From positions 620,001-684,000 of the forward strand of contig JASKOT010000005.1 in NCBI GenBank assembly GCA_032158125.1: a stretch of 64,000 nucleotides of DNA, in the 5' to 3' direction. The notes below the pieces were generated by a model. It worked only from the letters and a program-made list of their open reading frames with translations, had not been told where the DNA came from and did no database searches. Positions 1 through 12,326 of the stretch are shown here, one piece after another. This stretch comes from Papiliotrema nemorosa (taxonomy: Eukaryota; Basidiomycota; Tremellomycetes; Tremellales; Rhynchogastremaceae). Position numbers and translations under genes: made by a program. Every line of letters starts with the position of its first letter. Position 1 is the stretch's first letter.

Positions 1-27
1 CCCTCGACCTCTTGCGACATTTCGACA

Positions 28-2119
28 ATGCACGCGTCGACCTTCATCACCGCCATTATCCTCTCTTCCCTTTCCGTGTCGGCTGGCCCGCACGATAATA
101 TGCCTAGGAGGAGACATCACGCTAGACGCGCTGTTGTCCCTGCTCAACTCGTCGAGAAAATCAAGCGGGAATCTACCTTGGAAGCTCAATCAAGAGCAAG
201 CTGTACGAATGGGGACTGGCAGTGTATAGGCTCAGAGCTGCAGCGTGAGTCAAGGCCCTCCGCTCATCTTAGTCGCGTCTGGGCAGACTGACAGAATAGG
301 CTGCAACTTTGATACCTGGATCTCCATACAAAATTGCACCGGAGAGAACGTCATCTGCTCGTGAGTCTTGCTCTCTATGGCTCCATCATACCAATTTGCG
401 AGCGGAAATTGGGGACGAAGAGAAAGGAGGGGCGAAGAATGATCCCCGCGATCCCGAAAGGCATCAATCCCCTCACACCGTGTCCAGCTCGATGAACGAT
501 GACCGGCAAAGAAGAGCGCAGGACTGATGCATCTCTAGAGCAGACTCAAAGGCCATCGGATGCGTCTGGACTTGGTCTGTGAATGACGCCAACGACACCC
601 CAGTCACAGTCTCCCCCGTTCCTTCCATGTCGTTCTCGTCCACCTCGGCTGGCCCGAGTCCCACCAAGGATGCAGGAAGCATTGCGAATGCAAATGGGAA
701 TGCTGACAAGAACAATGGAGAAGAATCAAGTGCGACACAGCAGTGAGTGACCCCTTGATCCCTCCGTGTTTCACATTGGTGACCCATCTTATTATAGATC
801 TTCCTCGACCGCGGTTTCCAGTCCCTCGCCATCCTTGATCGGAGGCATGCTGTATGCCGGAGACACTGACGGTGATGCTCAGTCGTCCTCATCTCGACGA
901 GGGAGGAAGCACAAGACGTCGAGTGTGCCAGATTGGTATGGTGCAACCAGTACCGATGACTGGGGTGCATCCTCGACCAACGATTGGTCCCAATCCTCGG
1001 CTACCGACTCTCCCTCTACTTCTCGGGACTGGTACAATGTTGGAGGACAGAGTACTGCGTCTACTTCCACCTCCAACGAGTGGAATGCGCAATCTTCCAG
1101 TGGATCCGATGTCGCAAGCACGAGCAGGCACGGAGGTAAAGCTTCCGCTACCTCTAGCTCTTCCATCTCTCAACCCACCGGAGTCACTCCCTCTGGTGAC
1201 TACAACGCTCCCCACTATGTCATCTATGCGGATCAATGGCTTCAGCGCATGCCAGAGGCAGGGGACCTATCCGCATACAACCGATTCATCTTGGCTTTCT
1301 GGATGACCACCGGCGGGGCGGTCGACAATGCTCAAGCCTGGGAGCAGTTCGATGCAGACTACCGACAACAAGTCTTAGACTCGTATCACGCTGCCGGTAT
1401 CGCACTGATGGTTTCCGCCTTTGGTTCCACTGATTCTCCGACAACGAACGGAGTCGACCCGACCGATTGCGCTCAACAGCTTGCAGCCTGGGTCAAGCAG
1501 TATGGTCTTGACGGTGTCGACATTGACTACGAGGATATGAACGCTATGAACAACGACCAGGCGGAGGCGTGGCTGATCACGTTCCAAAACGAGCTCAGGA
1601 GACAGCTCCCTGCGCCTTACCTGATCTCGCACGCTCCGGTCGCCCCCTGGTTCACGAGTGGGAACAATTATCCTTCTGGAGCGTACGTCTCGGTGTGGAA
1701 GCAGACTGGACACGGTATCGACTTCTTCAATGTCCAATTTTACAACCAGTATGTGGCTCGCCGGTCTCGCGTGAGGCAAGCTGATGATCAGGGGAAACAA
1801 CGTGTACGAGGACTGTCAATCCCTCTTGACTGATTCTGGCAATTCATGGCCCGATACCAGCGTGTTCGGTATCAACTCTTACGCTGGTGTTCCGCTCAAC
1901 AAGATTGTCATCGGAAAGCCTATCGATGCCGGAGCGGCTTCGAATGGATATATGGATGGATCGACATTGGCTCAATGCGTGGCTCAGGCTCAAAGCAAAG
2001 GATGGAATGGTGGTGTCATGTTCTGGGAGTGGTCTGCTCTAGTACGTCGTCCTTCTTGAATCAGGTCACCCGACTGACAGCAGATTGGCAACTCTCTGAT
2101 GGCTGAGGTCCGAGGATAG
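28..2119 (+). CDS. Secreted GH18 chitinase-like protein
   Basis: Probable secreted glycoside hydrolase family 18 enzyme acting on chitin in the cell wall. Exons inferred from splice sites that keep frame: 28-244, 300-360, 539-742, 798-1748, 1792-2040 and 2081-2119. The first residues are a hydrophobic signal peptide. A short Cys- and Trp-bearing segment follows (CTNGDWQC, CNFDTW, IQNCTGENVIC, GCVWTW), resembling a small carbohydrate-binding module. Next comes a Ser/Thr linker with repeated DW units, then the GH18 barrel. The barrel carries DGVDIDYE at about nt 1510-1535, the DxxDxDxE catalytic signature whose last Glu is the acid/base. The GGVMFWEWSAL strand is typical of the last barrel strand. 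The protein ends soon after the barrel, with no GPI signal or membrane segment. Family assignment is firm; substrate and exact chitinase subtype are inferred. Confidence 0.87.
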
Positions 2120-2632
2120 ATCTGCCACTGTGATCGTCCCATGACGAGACGCTTTTCGGACCGGTTCCTCCTTATGACTCACGATCCCGCCGTTTTGCCA
2201 CGATACGACTTGTTCACGTTCATAGACACGCCTTGCTCTTATGCGCCGCTCTGATATGAGTTTTCTGGGATTTGGACAGAGTTCACCGGTTGACCTCTCG
2301 AAATCGTATTGGTGACCTAGCGTCATCTTGATCAAGCGCTGCGCGCCCGTACTTTCATTCGAGAATGCATCATCCAGCCCAGAGCCGGTATGCCTTCTGA
2401 CCTTGCGCAGGCACATTCGTATGCTGTTGTCGCCGATCCGCCCCTTCACTGCGCGAACCCCCATTGCGCTGGCAGTACGAGATCTTCTACAAGTGGGGCT
2501 CCACAATCTGTTCTCGTACCGACAGCGGTTATCATTTACACACGGTCCATCAAGTTGTCAACATATTCTCGTTCTCTTCCACTGATCGCTGTTTCGATTG
2601 AGGGCATTTGAGGGTCCTGCTGAGACTTCAGC
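2120..2632. other. Intergenic, no gene seen
   Basis: Spacer of about 510 bases between two co-oriented genes. Open frames on either strand lack any recognisable family signature and have no splice-compatible partners. It should hold the 3' end of the chitinase-like gene and the promoter of the paladin-like gene. Confidence 0.6.
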
Positions 2633-5600
2633 ATGTCGCAAAACTCGACGAGCTTACCAAGAGCCATGTCTGCCCCTATCCCTGCAACCCAAACTTCCTC
2701 TTCACAACCTCTAGCTCGAAGCCCCCCTTCTGGCTTGTCATACTTCCCCTCTCGACCCTCTCCTTTGGGTACCGGACTCAATCCGAGGAGCGCTTCTGCT
2801 ACCTCGCAGGATGCGTCTACGAGTCTAGGAGCAGCGTTGAGAAGGCTTGACAGTGGACGAGGACAGCGGAAGGGGAAAGTTTTAGGTATCCAGGATAGAT
2901 TGAGGAAAGAGGTGGATGGGGTAGTCAAGCGACGATCTGGAGGTGTGCTAGCCAGAGGGTGAGTTCTCCTCCTGTTGCGTCGGAATATCGCTGTTCCGCC
3001 GTCATCACTGGTCCAGGAGGGAGAGAAACACTGATGTGAAGGTTTATCCTAAAGACGGATCATTATCCCACGGGAAGAGCTCTAGATCTAGACCTGACAA
3101 TTCAAGGCGCCCCAAACTTCCGCGCACCAGATGAGGAATCTCTCAACGTCTTCGGAGTGAGCTTGTTGGTTCTGAACGCGCAAGACTGAGCTCATGTATA
3201 GGTGGCTCAACCGACCGTTCCGGGTCTCCGATCAATTCTTACCATTCTAGGATGTCAACCCCAATCTCCTTCCAACTTGACTTCGAGGAGACCGTCCAGC
3301 TCAGCAGCAAAGAGACCTTCAGTTGTTTCGCCCCCTCTTTCGAATAAGGAGTCGGACAGCATGGGTCCGCCCTTGCAGAAAACTCTGTCGAGTCCTTTTG
3401 AGACTGGGAGGACAGGCAATCGAGCTGGAGAAGATGGAGAGGGAAGGGCTATATGGTTCAGTACTCGAGAAGAGACCCTGAGTGAGCTGACTTGGTCGTC
3501 CTTCACATTATAGAGTAGCTGACGGGTGTAGTCTATTGGTACCGTTTTCTATTGTGATATGGTTGAGGCGAGCTAATGTCTAGCAATGGAAGACCCTATG
3601 TTCTCCGAGATGGTGCCTCGCCCATTCAGACACTCGCACTCTCCGATAGAGCTACAAACCTCGAAGATATAGAAAGACGATTGAAACTGGACATTCTTGA
3701 CGAAGCTAGACGATATGGCGGCATGATCCTAACGCACGACGAGGTCAATGGGCAGGAGATTATACCTACCTGGGTGAGCGTGGATGAGACGAGTATTCAG
3801 ACGCCCAAGGAGGTATGGGAAGAAGTCAAAGAGAAGGGATGGAGAGTCGAATATTGGAGAATACCCATTGCCCCTGATAGACCCATTGAGGTGAGCAGCA
3901 CAATTTTGTGCGACTTGAGGGAGCTTACGAGAAAGGACAACTATCTAGATGCTTATATGAGCGTTCTGCAAAAAGCGGACCCTCTCACCACTTCACTCGT
4001 CTTCAACTGCGGTATGGGAGTTGTGCGAAGTAAGCCGACACTGCCTCTCGCGGAGGCGGAGAGAAGCTGATGGCTCTAGCGACGTTCGGCATGGTCGCTG
4101 CTATGCTCTTCAGGCGCAAGCAGTTTCTTCAGCGAGGACTAGACGATCCCTTCCCAGCTGGACAAGGAGGTTCAGGCTTCGCTACTGTGAGTGACTAATG
4201 TCATCTGTATGACTGTACTGACTGGCAGCCGGCTGGGGCGCCGAACCAAGCAGCGCAATCGCTTGAACAGGTCACCCATCAGCAGACCCTCAACAAGGCC
4301 TTGCTCAAGCTGACGAGGATACTGGACAACAGTCAGTCTCCTGATGATACTCGAATAGCGTATCTGACCTGTCCAGACCTGACGTCCAAGCACCCTTCAA
4401 GCGCGATCGACCTCCTTGCGACGCAGCCGACGCTTTTGGAACAGCTGCGTAAGGCGCACATGGGCAATTATCAGGTCGTACTCTCACTTTTATCGAGTCT
4501 CGATCACGGTCGGCAGATGAAACGATTGGTGGATCAAGTGATCGACTCTTGTGACGCTGTCGTCAATCTGCGAGAGAACGTCATCGATCATCGTATCAGA
4601 TACAGCGTGGTGGCAATGGACGACAAGAATCGTCAAGCGGTTCTAAACAGAGCAATCCGATTTGTGAGCTTCCACTTGCCCAAGCATGTGACAAGCTGAC
4701 AGGGTAGTTGGAGCAATACTTCGATTTAATCGTCTTTGCAGCTTACCTCGAAGAAGAAGAGGCAGGTGATACCGGAGTGACCTTCTCAAAATGGCTCAAG
4801 GTGAGGTCCACGGCCATAACAAAGATCACTAGCTCATGTTCCCAGAGCCGCCCCGAAATCTGGAAGTGCGTTCTCGAATCTAAGGCTTGAGAGGAAGCAT
4901 GCTGATTTTCCAGCCAAATCAAGATCATCAGAAGGCAGGGAGGCAATCGTTTGTTCAATTTTGCCCCAGCAAATGATCTATCGGTCATTTCACGATCATC
5001 GGATTTGGTCGATGGACAATATGGTCGCTCGTCAGGAGACGGAAGAGATCGAAAGCGAGAAGTCGACTTGACGGGCGGTCGAGTCCTCGGTGATGAGTGG
5101 GCCGATCATGTAGTCAAGAACCGAAGTGGAATTATGCTTCGAGCCTCGTAAGTCTCATTCTGCACCGGTCTCAGTCTGTGCTGACCGTATTAGAACGCTT
5201 CTGGTAAGCCGGGTATGAGGGTTTCGAAGGACTGACATGATCAGAAATCTGATTTATGGCTTCACGAATCTGCTTCGTCCTCGCAAGGTGTACGTGGTGC
5301 TGTCGGATTCAGACAGATAAGGGACACCACCATCTTCGCTACCGGGCAGCCGACTCAAGACGCCCTGTCGACCATCCTCAAAGGCGTTCATGAGCGATGT
5401 CCAAATGTGACTAGTGTAATGTGGATATGCCTGCGAGAGGAACCCTTGGTCATGATCAACGGTGAGCGCTGCCGAGTCCGGATTTAACCGCTCATGTCTA
5501 GGTTCTCCGTACTGTCTGCGGCGAGACAGTGTAGCTTTGCGAAACATGCGAGATTATACTGGAGTATCAGCTTCCCGTCTGGAGGTCCTCGAAGAGAGAC

Positions 5601-8399
5601 TGAAGAGCGATGTCGTAGCGGAGCTGGACGAATTTCAAGGTCGGGTCTTGCTTCATACCGAGACGGCGGATGGAGAAGTCGTGCCAGTTTGGGAGAGCGT
5701 GGACAAGCAGGACGTTGCGTCCATTCGCGACGTCATGGATGATGCCGCTGCTCGAGCAACCGATGTCGGTCTCTCATTCGTACGGGTCCCGGTCACCTCA
5801 GAGTCATCGCCAGATGTAAGCATGAGAATGTCGAGCGGTCTCAAGCTGACTCTGCCAGTTCCACGATCTAACGGAGATTCTCGACCTGTGCATGAGAACC
5901 GACTTGGATAAGACTGCAATTGTGTTGAATGATCAATTAGGGAGAGGAAGGAGTTCAACCACGGCAGTGATCCTCCTCCTCATCCGTAGATGGCTGAAGA
6001 AGGGGCAAGAGTCTTCAGGTGGTCCCAAAACCCCGTCAAGAGACCGGTCGAGACCCACTATGACCCGTAAACAGACCAACATGGCCAAGACCAGCTGGCA
6101 GGTTATCAATAGCTGTTTAAGAGTCATCCGATCCGGTCTGGAGGTCAAGAGGGTGAGCAATGAGCGAGCATTAGCGTCGCATCTGAGCTGACGGCAAAGA
6201 TTGTCGACGAAGCCATTGATGCTACTGCCAAACACTTCAATCTGAGAGATGCCATCGAAGACTTCAGAGTCAAGGCCGAGGAAGCGAGTGATCCTGCAGA
6301 AAAGCAAAGAAACGTCGAGCGAGGTAAGCTGTCGCCTACAGTCAAAAACATAGAGCTCAACCTGCAGGAATCCACCACCTACAGAGATACTATTATCTCC
6401 TGCTGTTCCAAGCATATCTGGACGATCGCACGCCCGACGAGGAGGATCCTTACTCTTTTGAATCTTTTGTCAAGCATCGACCAGGTGAGATGATCGGTAT
6501 TATATAGAGGGACTCGCTAAACAGGTAGTTTTCAAGACCCTGGAGACGGAACTACTGCAAGGAGGACTTGATTGCCTTATCCCAATTGATAGGGTGGATC
6601 CAGCGGCTGGCATGGCGGTAAGCTGCCCTTCTTCGGCCTCGTGCTCATGTACAGCTACCGGATGAAGAGACTCAAGCGGTAGCTAGCCGTTCTGGCACGA
6701 TCTTGTCTGCGCAAACGGTAGGCCTTGGACAATGCTTCGAATCCACGCTGACGTGCAGATTCTCAAGTCTGACTTCTTTTCCGGACTACAAAAGCAGAGT
6801 TTGCCTGAGTAAGCCATCCTATTCAAGATGTTCAGACATTGTTGATGAGTAGACGTGTGGAGGGCGCTGCAAATTATCGAAAGCTGCCAATCATGCCTGA
6901 TCTTGATGGTAAGGAGCACCCCGAACGGTATATCTATGGAACAGGGTAGGTCCTACGCGGTAACAATGCTGTATGCGGCTGACACCGCAGTATGCCCAGT
7001 GGACCAGGGTACGTCGACTCGCTATGATCCAAGGTTTCAACTCATGTCTAGCCTTCGGAATGCCTTGGAGAAGATGGGCGCTGCGCCTGGCGGCCCACGT
7101 AGAGTTATCTGGACGTCGCTCCGAGAGGAGCCTGTTCTGGTGAGTTCAACTGGTTCCGGGCGCCCAGTAGAGCGAACAGACTCACTTCGTGTAGTATGTC
7201 AAGAGTCGACCTCACGTGCTTCGATTGCTCGACAAGCCTCTCACCAATGTCGAGTGAGTTTCTGATGCCAATGTCCTGGTGCGAAGCTAACGCGATAGGA
7301 CGACCGGTGTGACTGCAGCTGTGGTCGAGCGAATGGAGGTGCAGCTGAAAGAAGATGTACTGGCGGAGCTGCGTCGAGGCGACGGCAGAGTTCTTCTGCA
7401 CGACGAAGTCGAGACAAAACCTGGCAATTACGAGATCATACCAATATGGGAAACCGTCGCAGAGGATGAGGTCATGACTCCGAGGGAGATGTACGAGGAA
7501 GTCATTAAGGAGCAGTACCAGGTCGATTATCTGCGAGTGGCAATTGTGAGTTCTCCGATATGGGGAAGGGTGCTGACAACGCAGACAGACGAGCAGGCGC
7601 CTTTGCCTGCTTCGTTGCAGGTCATTGTGGGGCGAGTCGTAAGCGGTCTGAAAGACCAGAATGACTTCGTGTACGCTATATTTGCATTTCGAGATTCAAG
7701 CTGATTCCAGTTTCAACTGCCAGATGGGTAGAGGAAGGACGACGACTGGAATGGTGGCTGCTTCATTGATCGCTACCATTTCGGAGGAGGATATGACACT
7801 GGAAGACGTCGAAGTGGAAGAAGATCATGAGAGTGGCGAGATGGCGGAGATGAACCAATATCTTAATGGTCGGTTGCCCTGATCGCACGTCTTTTTCTAG
7901 CTGACATATAAGGAGAGTACAAGACTATTTTGCAGCTTGTATCTGTGCTCAGTCATGGTAAACGTAAGACTTAACTCCTACTCTCTCCCTATACTAATGC
8001 GTGCAGAAGCGAAAAAGATAACGGATCGCGTGGTCAACCTAATGGAGGGCGTGCAGAACCTGCGTAAAGCAGTTTACGAGTACGCTCTGATATGCCTCTA
8101 CCGATAGATCAGCTGACATCGGTCAGCTTCAAAGTAAGAGTGGATGCTTGCGAAACAGGAACGGCGAAGTACGCTGCACAGAAACACCAAGCCATCAACT
8201 ACCTCTACAGATGTCAGTGGCCGAGATCATTGCAGACTGGACCTCAGCTGATCATCCAGATGGAACCCTGATTGTTTTGGCTAATTTCTTGCTGGAGGCA
8301 AAGGAAGAGGGCCGGACTTTGGATCAGACAGATTTCCCATCTTGGCTTGAACAACATCGAGAGATACGAACGGTTCTTTCGAGAAAAACTCTTGACTAG
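2633..8399 (+). CDS. Paladin-like protein with three phosphatase-like repeats
   Basis: Large multi-exon gene of the paladin family, proteins built from repeated dual-specificity-phosphatase-like units related to inositol-phosphate phosphatases. A Ser/Pro-rich N-terminus precedes the family signature IQGAPNFRAPDEESLNVFG (exon 2, from 3042). Three units follow, each with a conserved 'REEP...V..R/L' strand and a GGMILTHDE, GRVLLHTE or GRVLLHDE strand, then a phosphatase loop: FNCGMGVVR (about 4010), NDQLGRGR (about 5930) and FNCQMGRGR (about 7720). Loops 1 and 3 keep CX5R; loop 2 has Asp in place of Cys and should be inactive there. An intron from about 8211 to 8259 restores the conserved run RYGTLIVLANFLLEAKEEG and gives the end EIRTVLSRKTLD. 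The start was taken at the first in-frame ATG; another Met lies 11 codons on. Activity and substrate are not shown by the sequence. Confidence 0.85.
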
Positions 8400-8495
8400 A
8401 TGTGGTGAGCGCCTCGGGTCTGAGGAACCAATGGCAACATCATCGAGATCTTATGCATATAATACAGATGAAGAGGATGTACGCATGTGCAATGT

Positions 8496-11076
8496 CTAGA
8501 ACTGATTGTTAAATCGAGGGTTGATGGCTGGTCCGTTGCCAGTTGCGGCAGGTGGATAAGAAGGCTGTGGGGGATGGTACGAATCTTGAGGTCTTATTCC
8601 CGCTCCTGCCCCTCCTACCGCACCTTGTGAAGCACCACCGGTGATGTGCTGTTGTGGCTGTTGATACGATGCTTGTCCGTACGCCTGTGCCATGGGAAAG
8701 AAGGGTTGCTGGCCGGTGAAGAAAGGCTGTTGTGGAATGTACGGTTGCTGTGGGATATAGGATTGTTGCGGCTGAGGGAATGGGTTGAACATCTGTTGTG
8801 GAGTTTGACCAAATGTCGAGGGATCCGAAGGAGGAGGCTGCCAATGTTGTACAGGTTGCGGACGGGGTGGAAGTCCTGCCGGGTTGTACGACCCTTGTGG
8901 GACGTACGGTTGGTGCTGCTGCTGCTGTTGCGACTGATACCCTTGTCCTCCTTGGCCCCGTCCACCTCGATCGTCTCGCCTTCCCTGACCTCTTCCTCTC
9001 CCTTGACCTCGACCTCCACGCCCACCACCTCGCTCACCGCCTCCTCTGCCTCTACCAGCACCTCCTCCTCTTCCCCTCTTACCCCTCCCTCTTCCGCTCG
9101 CCTCTTCACCAAGAGCCTGCACCCTCGGCTCATCAGACAGCAGATCGTCATAAGGCCCAGGTAAAGTCCTTCCAATCGCCGAACCAGCATCTGATCCTGC
9201 ATAAGTCGATCCCCCATCCCCATCTCCATACATGCTTCCTTCGTCGTCTCCTCCCCAATCGGAATCATCTGGCGCCACATAGTCGAAATGTGGTCGACTA
9301 GGTAGACCATGTACCCCCGCCCTCGGAGTTCCAGCCACACTACCTCCTCCTCGTACACTTGGTGTTTTTGAGCCCGCGCGTCTATTCTTTCGGCGTCGTT
9401 TGGCTTCTGCTTCCATCTCATCGTCCGACCACTCTTGCTCGTCTTCCCCTATCTCCTCATCATACAGATTACTAGCGTCGGATCCCTTCAACCGAGGGTC
9501 TCGAACTGCTCGCATGTTGACGAAAGATCGGTAAGAAATTGCGAGTGGATAATACAGCTTCGATCCGGGGACCAGAGAAGAGGGTTCAGGGTAGGGGTAT
9601 GGGGGAGGCGGCAGGCGTAAGGTGTAGAATGGGGAAGTCAACGGTCCGAAAGTCTCGTGTACCTGCTCGTCAGCTTGCATTCTATGAAGAGCGAGAAACT
9701 TACCGTTCCGACCACTCTACCATCTTCCCAACACACCACAGAGCCCTCTTCAAGCCATCCTTCGTCGTCTGCTCCCGGTCGACTCTGCATCGCACGGATG
9801 ACCACCGTTCCAGATGTTGTGAATTTTGGTGTGACTTTCGTCGTGGCTGTCGACTTGTCCGATGATGCGACTGTCATAGCTCCTTCCGCTCCAGCCGGTG
9901 TAGCCTGATCGACTATTTCTCCATCTTCTGTTTCAGACCGTGTGGTCGACTGCGCTGCCCCAGCCATTTCAGCTGCCTCTTCGGCACCAGTCTCTCCTGC
10001 GTCATTCGCCTTCTTCTTGGCCTCCTCCTCGAGCCACACCTCCACCTTCTTCTCCTTCATCCAGCTGACAACCTCTCCAGCCAGACTGAGCCCTTTCCCA
10101 CCCTCAAGCGGGACCTTCTCGATTGGCGGTAAAGCCACAGGGGGCAAAACAATCTCATGTATCGATGTGATGGGACCTCCTGACGGTTCCTCGTCCTCGA
10201 ACATCTCCATATCGATCCGAGGTTTTCGTGGTGATGGCAAGGGTGAATTGGAAAATTCAAACTCGACTCCTTGCCCTGCCATCTCTTCTTCGTCCGATTC
10301 TTCCTCCTCAGAATCTGTCATGGTCTCCCGTCCGAGCAGCCCATCCAGCTCTCGCTTGAGTGAAGAATGAGGCACCCCTGCCAAATTTGCCGATGCTGTC
10401 GTTTGTGGCCTCTCATCCTCCTCCTCTTCGGAAGAGCTTTCTTCCTCTGAAGAACTCTCAAATTCACTTGAGCTCTCCGACGAGTCAGAATCGTCCACCA
10501 TCTTGGTGTCAGAGACGACAATGTTAGAGAGCTCAGCAGCATCTACCTCCCTGCCCTTGCCTTTCCCTTGAGCTTTGGCTCGTATACTCTCCTCAACCAA
10601 GCGTCTCTTCTCCGCCGCCGTCATGCCCAATTTAGGCAGAGCGCCGACGACTTGATGAGTCGCTACCAACTCCGCTATCAGAGACAGATCTTGAGGTATC
10701 GAAGGGTTTGGAGGGAGCTTGAACTCAGGCGCGGGTGCGCTGACTTCTTTCGAAGATGAGGCGGCAGCGGTCGACTGCGATGCCATACGAAGAGAGGCTG
10801 TGGACGGACCAGGGGAAGAGACTGAGTGTTGCGATCCACCTGAATGGGTGAGTTCGTAGGCAGGTATGGTATGTAGAACGACAAACCATTGATCTTATCG
10901 GTCGTAGCTATGTGCTGACCATCGGTGGTTGTGATTACGGCGGTCGCGATCACATTCTCCTCTGCTTCATCGTTGCCCAATCGCTCAGACCTCTTTACGG
11001 CTGTTGGTTCATCCTCATAGTCTGACTCCGGACCGACCTCTGGTAAAGCCAGTTCAAGTTCTGTGTCAGAGTCCAT
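8496..11076 (-). CDS. NAF1: NAF1, H/ACA ribonucleoprotein assembly factor
   Basis: Nuclear factor that binds the Cbf5/dyskerin complex early in H/ACA snoRNP and telomerase-type RNP assembly and is later exchanged for Gar1. The central Gar1-like RNA-binding beta-barrel is clear: GTVVIRAMQSRPGADDEGWL, EEGSVVCWEDGRVVGT, then across the 9663-9703 intron VHETFGPLTSPFYTLRL, and later KGSDASNLYDEEIGEDEQEW with SDDEMEAEAKRRRK. An acidic Ser/Glu region lies before it. The C-terminus is RGG-rich, then Gln/Pro/Tyr-rich, probably disordered. I start the gene at 11076: an intron at 10840-10886 (47 nt) joins an acidic first exon in frame to the MASQS segment. The fallback start is 10786, giving 749 aa. Confidence 0.88.
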
Positions 11077-11307
11077 AATCGATGAGGGCGACCACTAAAA
11101 GCGCAAAGATAATACAACGAAAACAAAAATTCCAAGGGCGTAGCCGTATCAACCGGTTCAGAGAGGACTCGCGCTGACTGTCTCTACCCAGCATACAAAC
11201 AGGCAGCGAACGAACGAACTCGAGCCTCAATGATGCATCTGTCCCCTGCACCGATGCATAGCCGAGGACAAAAACTGCGACTTGCATAGTCGGGATGTTT
11301 CAGATCC

Positions 11308-11311
11308 AAAA
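11308..11311 (-). terminator. RNA polymerase III T-run
   Basis: TTTT on the minus strand, 14 nt past the tRNA-Trp discriminator, followed by GG. It is the first run of at least four T after the tRNA and is a minimal pol III terminator. Confidence 0.6.
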
Positions 11312-11324
11312 GATTTTTGGGCTT

Positions 11325-11410
11325 TGAACCCCACCCGATTTGAACGGATGACTTTCTGATGTAACCCGTATATTGGAATCAGACTATCTAACCAACTGAT
11401 ATAGGGGTCC
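11325..11410 (-). tRNA. tRNA-Trp(CCA) with a 12-nt intron
   Basis: A complete cloverleaf folds on the minus strand. The acceptor GGACCCC pairs with GGGGTTC, followed by discriminator A. The D arm is TATC/GATA with loop AGTTGGTTA. The anticodon stem is TCTGA/TCAGA. The T arm is ATCCG/CGGGT with loop TTCAAAT, a canonical B box. Between the anticodon stem halves are 19 nt: loop TTCCAA, intron TATACGGGTTAC, then A. This places anticodon CCA at 34-36 and the intron after position 37, the usual place in nuclear tRNAs. Mature length is 74 nt. No CCA is encoded. Confidence 0.9.
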
Positions 11411-11527
11411 TGTTTTTGTGTTGCCACTCAAATCAAAAAAATATATACTTTGCCTAGTAGCGCGACCTCGTGTAGAGCCTTTTGTGCTGCATGTCGTTCT
11501 GAATGGTCTGCATACGGTGCATTAGGT

Positions 11528-12326
11528 CTATCCGAGTATCTCCACCGAGTACAGCGTGATCCTGCCAAACTGATCGCTTGATGCCTCAAATTCCAGCTTG
11601 ATCTCCTTCAACAATGGCGTCACCCATGCTTTATCTCCTGATTCATGTATATCGTCTGCTCCTGGTACTATTGGATCTGCCTTTGCTCCTCCACCATCAG
11701 GATTTGGGGGAACAACAGTTGTGATATTTAGCCGTGGCTCATTGCCGACGGGTGATATGGCTCGATTGGGCTGTGAGTTTATCGCTTGTTGAGTCTCAGC
11801 CGAGGGTATGCTCGTGTTGGCGGGGAAGGGGATCCTGCCGTTAGATACAATGTATAGAGCCCTGCGCGGGCTTATGGGCCGGTAAGATCTCGAAAACCAC
11901 GATGATCGTACCCCTGGAAGGGGGAATGGAGGGTGAATGACTTACTCGAAGACCTGTCGTTTGTTCTTGTCCTCTGGGTAGATCTTCCCGGCCATCATCA
12001 ATCCCACATCGACCTCTCCCTCGTTCGCACTTTTTGTAGCGATGTACACGAAAGCTGTCGTACCGACAAATCCACCTTGAAATGTCAAAGCGATGTGGGT
12101 GGCATGCGAAATGGGAGTAGGGAATTGCAGGTGAACGGACGATGGGAGTGATTGGGCAGTCCATGGAGTCTCATTATCTTGCTTTAAGATGGATTTTTTA
12201 CTTGAGGAACCACTTGGTGAAGTGAGTCTAGGTCGCTCAGCTGCCGATCGCCGACATTGTCAGCGGATAGACATACGTGATTTTGGAATCGGATGGTAGG
12301 AGATTTTTTAGGTTTGAATGCGACAT
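11528..12326 (-). CDS. NR2C2AP-like protein (F5/8C-type fold)
   Basis: Small protein resembling the metazoan nuclear receptor 2C2-associated protein family. Three exons join in frame: 12326-12277, 12227-11946 and 11861-11528 (221 aa). The N-terminus is MSHSNLKNLLPSDSKIT. Exon 2 has KKSILKQDNETPWTAQS, matching the family's KK..L..QDEETCW region, then HIALTFQGGFVG and KIYPEDKNKRQVFE. The C-terminus ends in EIKLEFEASSDQFGRITLYS plus VEILG, like the family's final FGRVVIY strand. An insertion of about 60 residues, Pro/Asn-rich, lies before this strand and is absent from short animal homologs. Its start lies 270 nt from the divergent ribosomal protein gene. Function in fungi is unknown to me. Confidence 0.78.

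Noticed and set aside
473..970. 165-codon minus-strand frame at the chitinase-like gene
   Set aside because: Antisense to exons whose splicing and GH18 signature are clear.
8272..8499. Alternative paladin C-terminus in another frame
   Set aside because: Splicing out 8211-8259 gives the coherent conserved end in a different frame, so this frame is not used.
9000..9120. Possible GC-rich tandem repeat array
   Set aside because: It encodes the RGG tract of NAF1; the repetition is explained by the protein.
8615..9421. 268-codon minus-strand frame inside NAF1
   Set aside because: It is the shifted-frame shadow of the RGG/Gln-rich NAF1 C-terminus.
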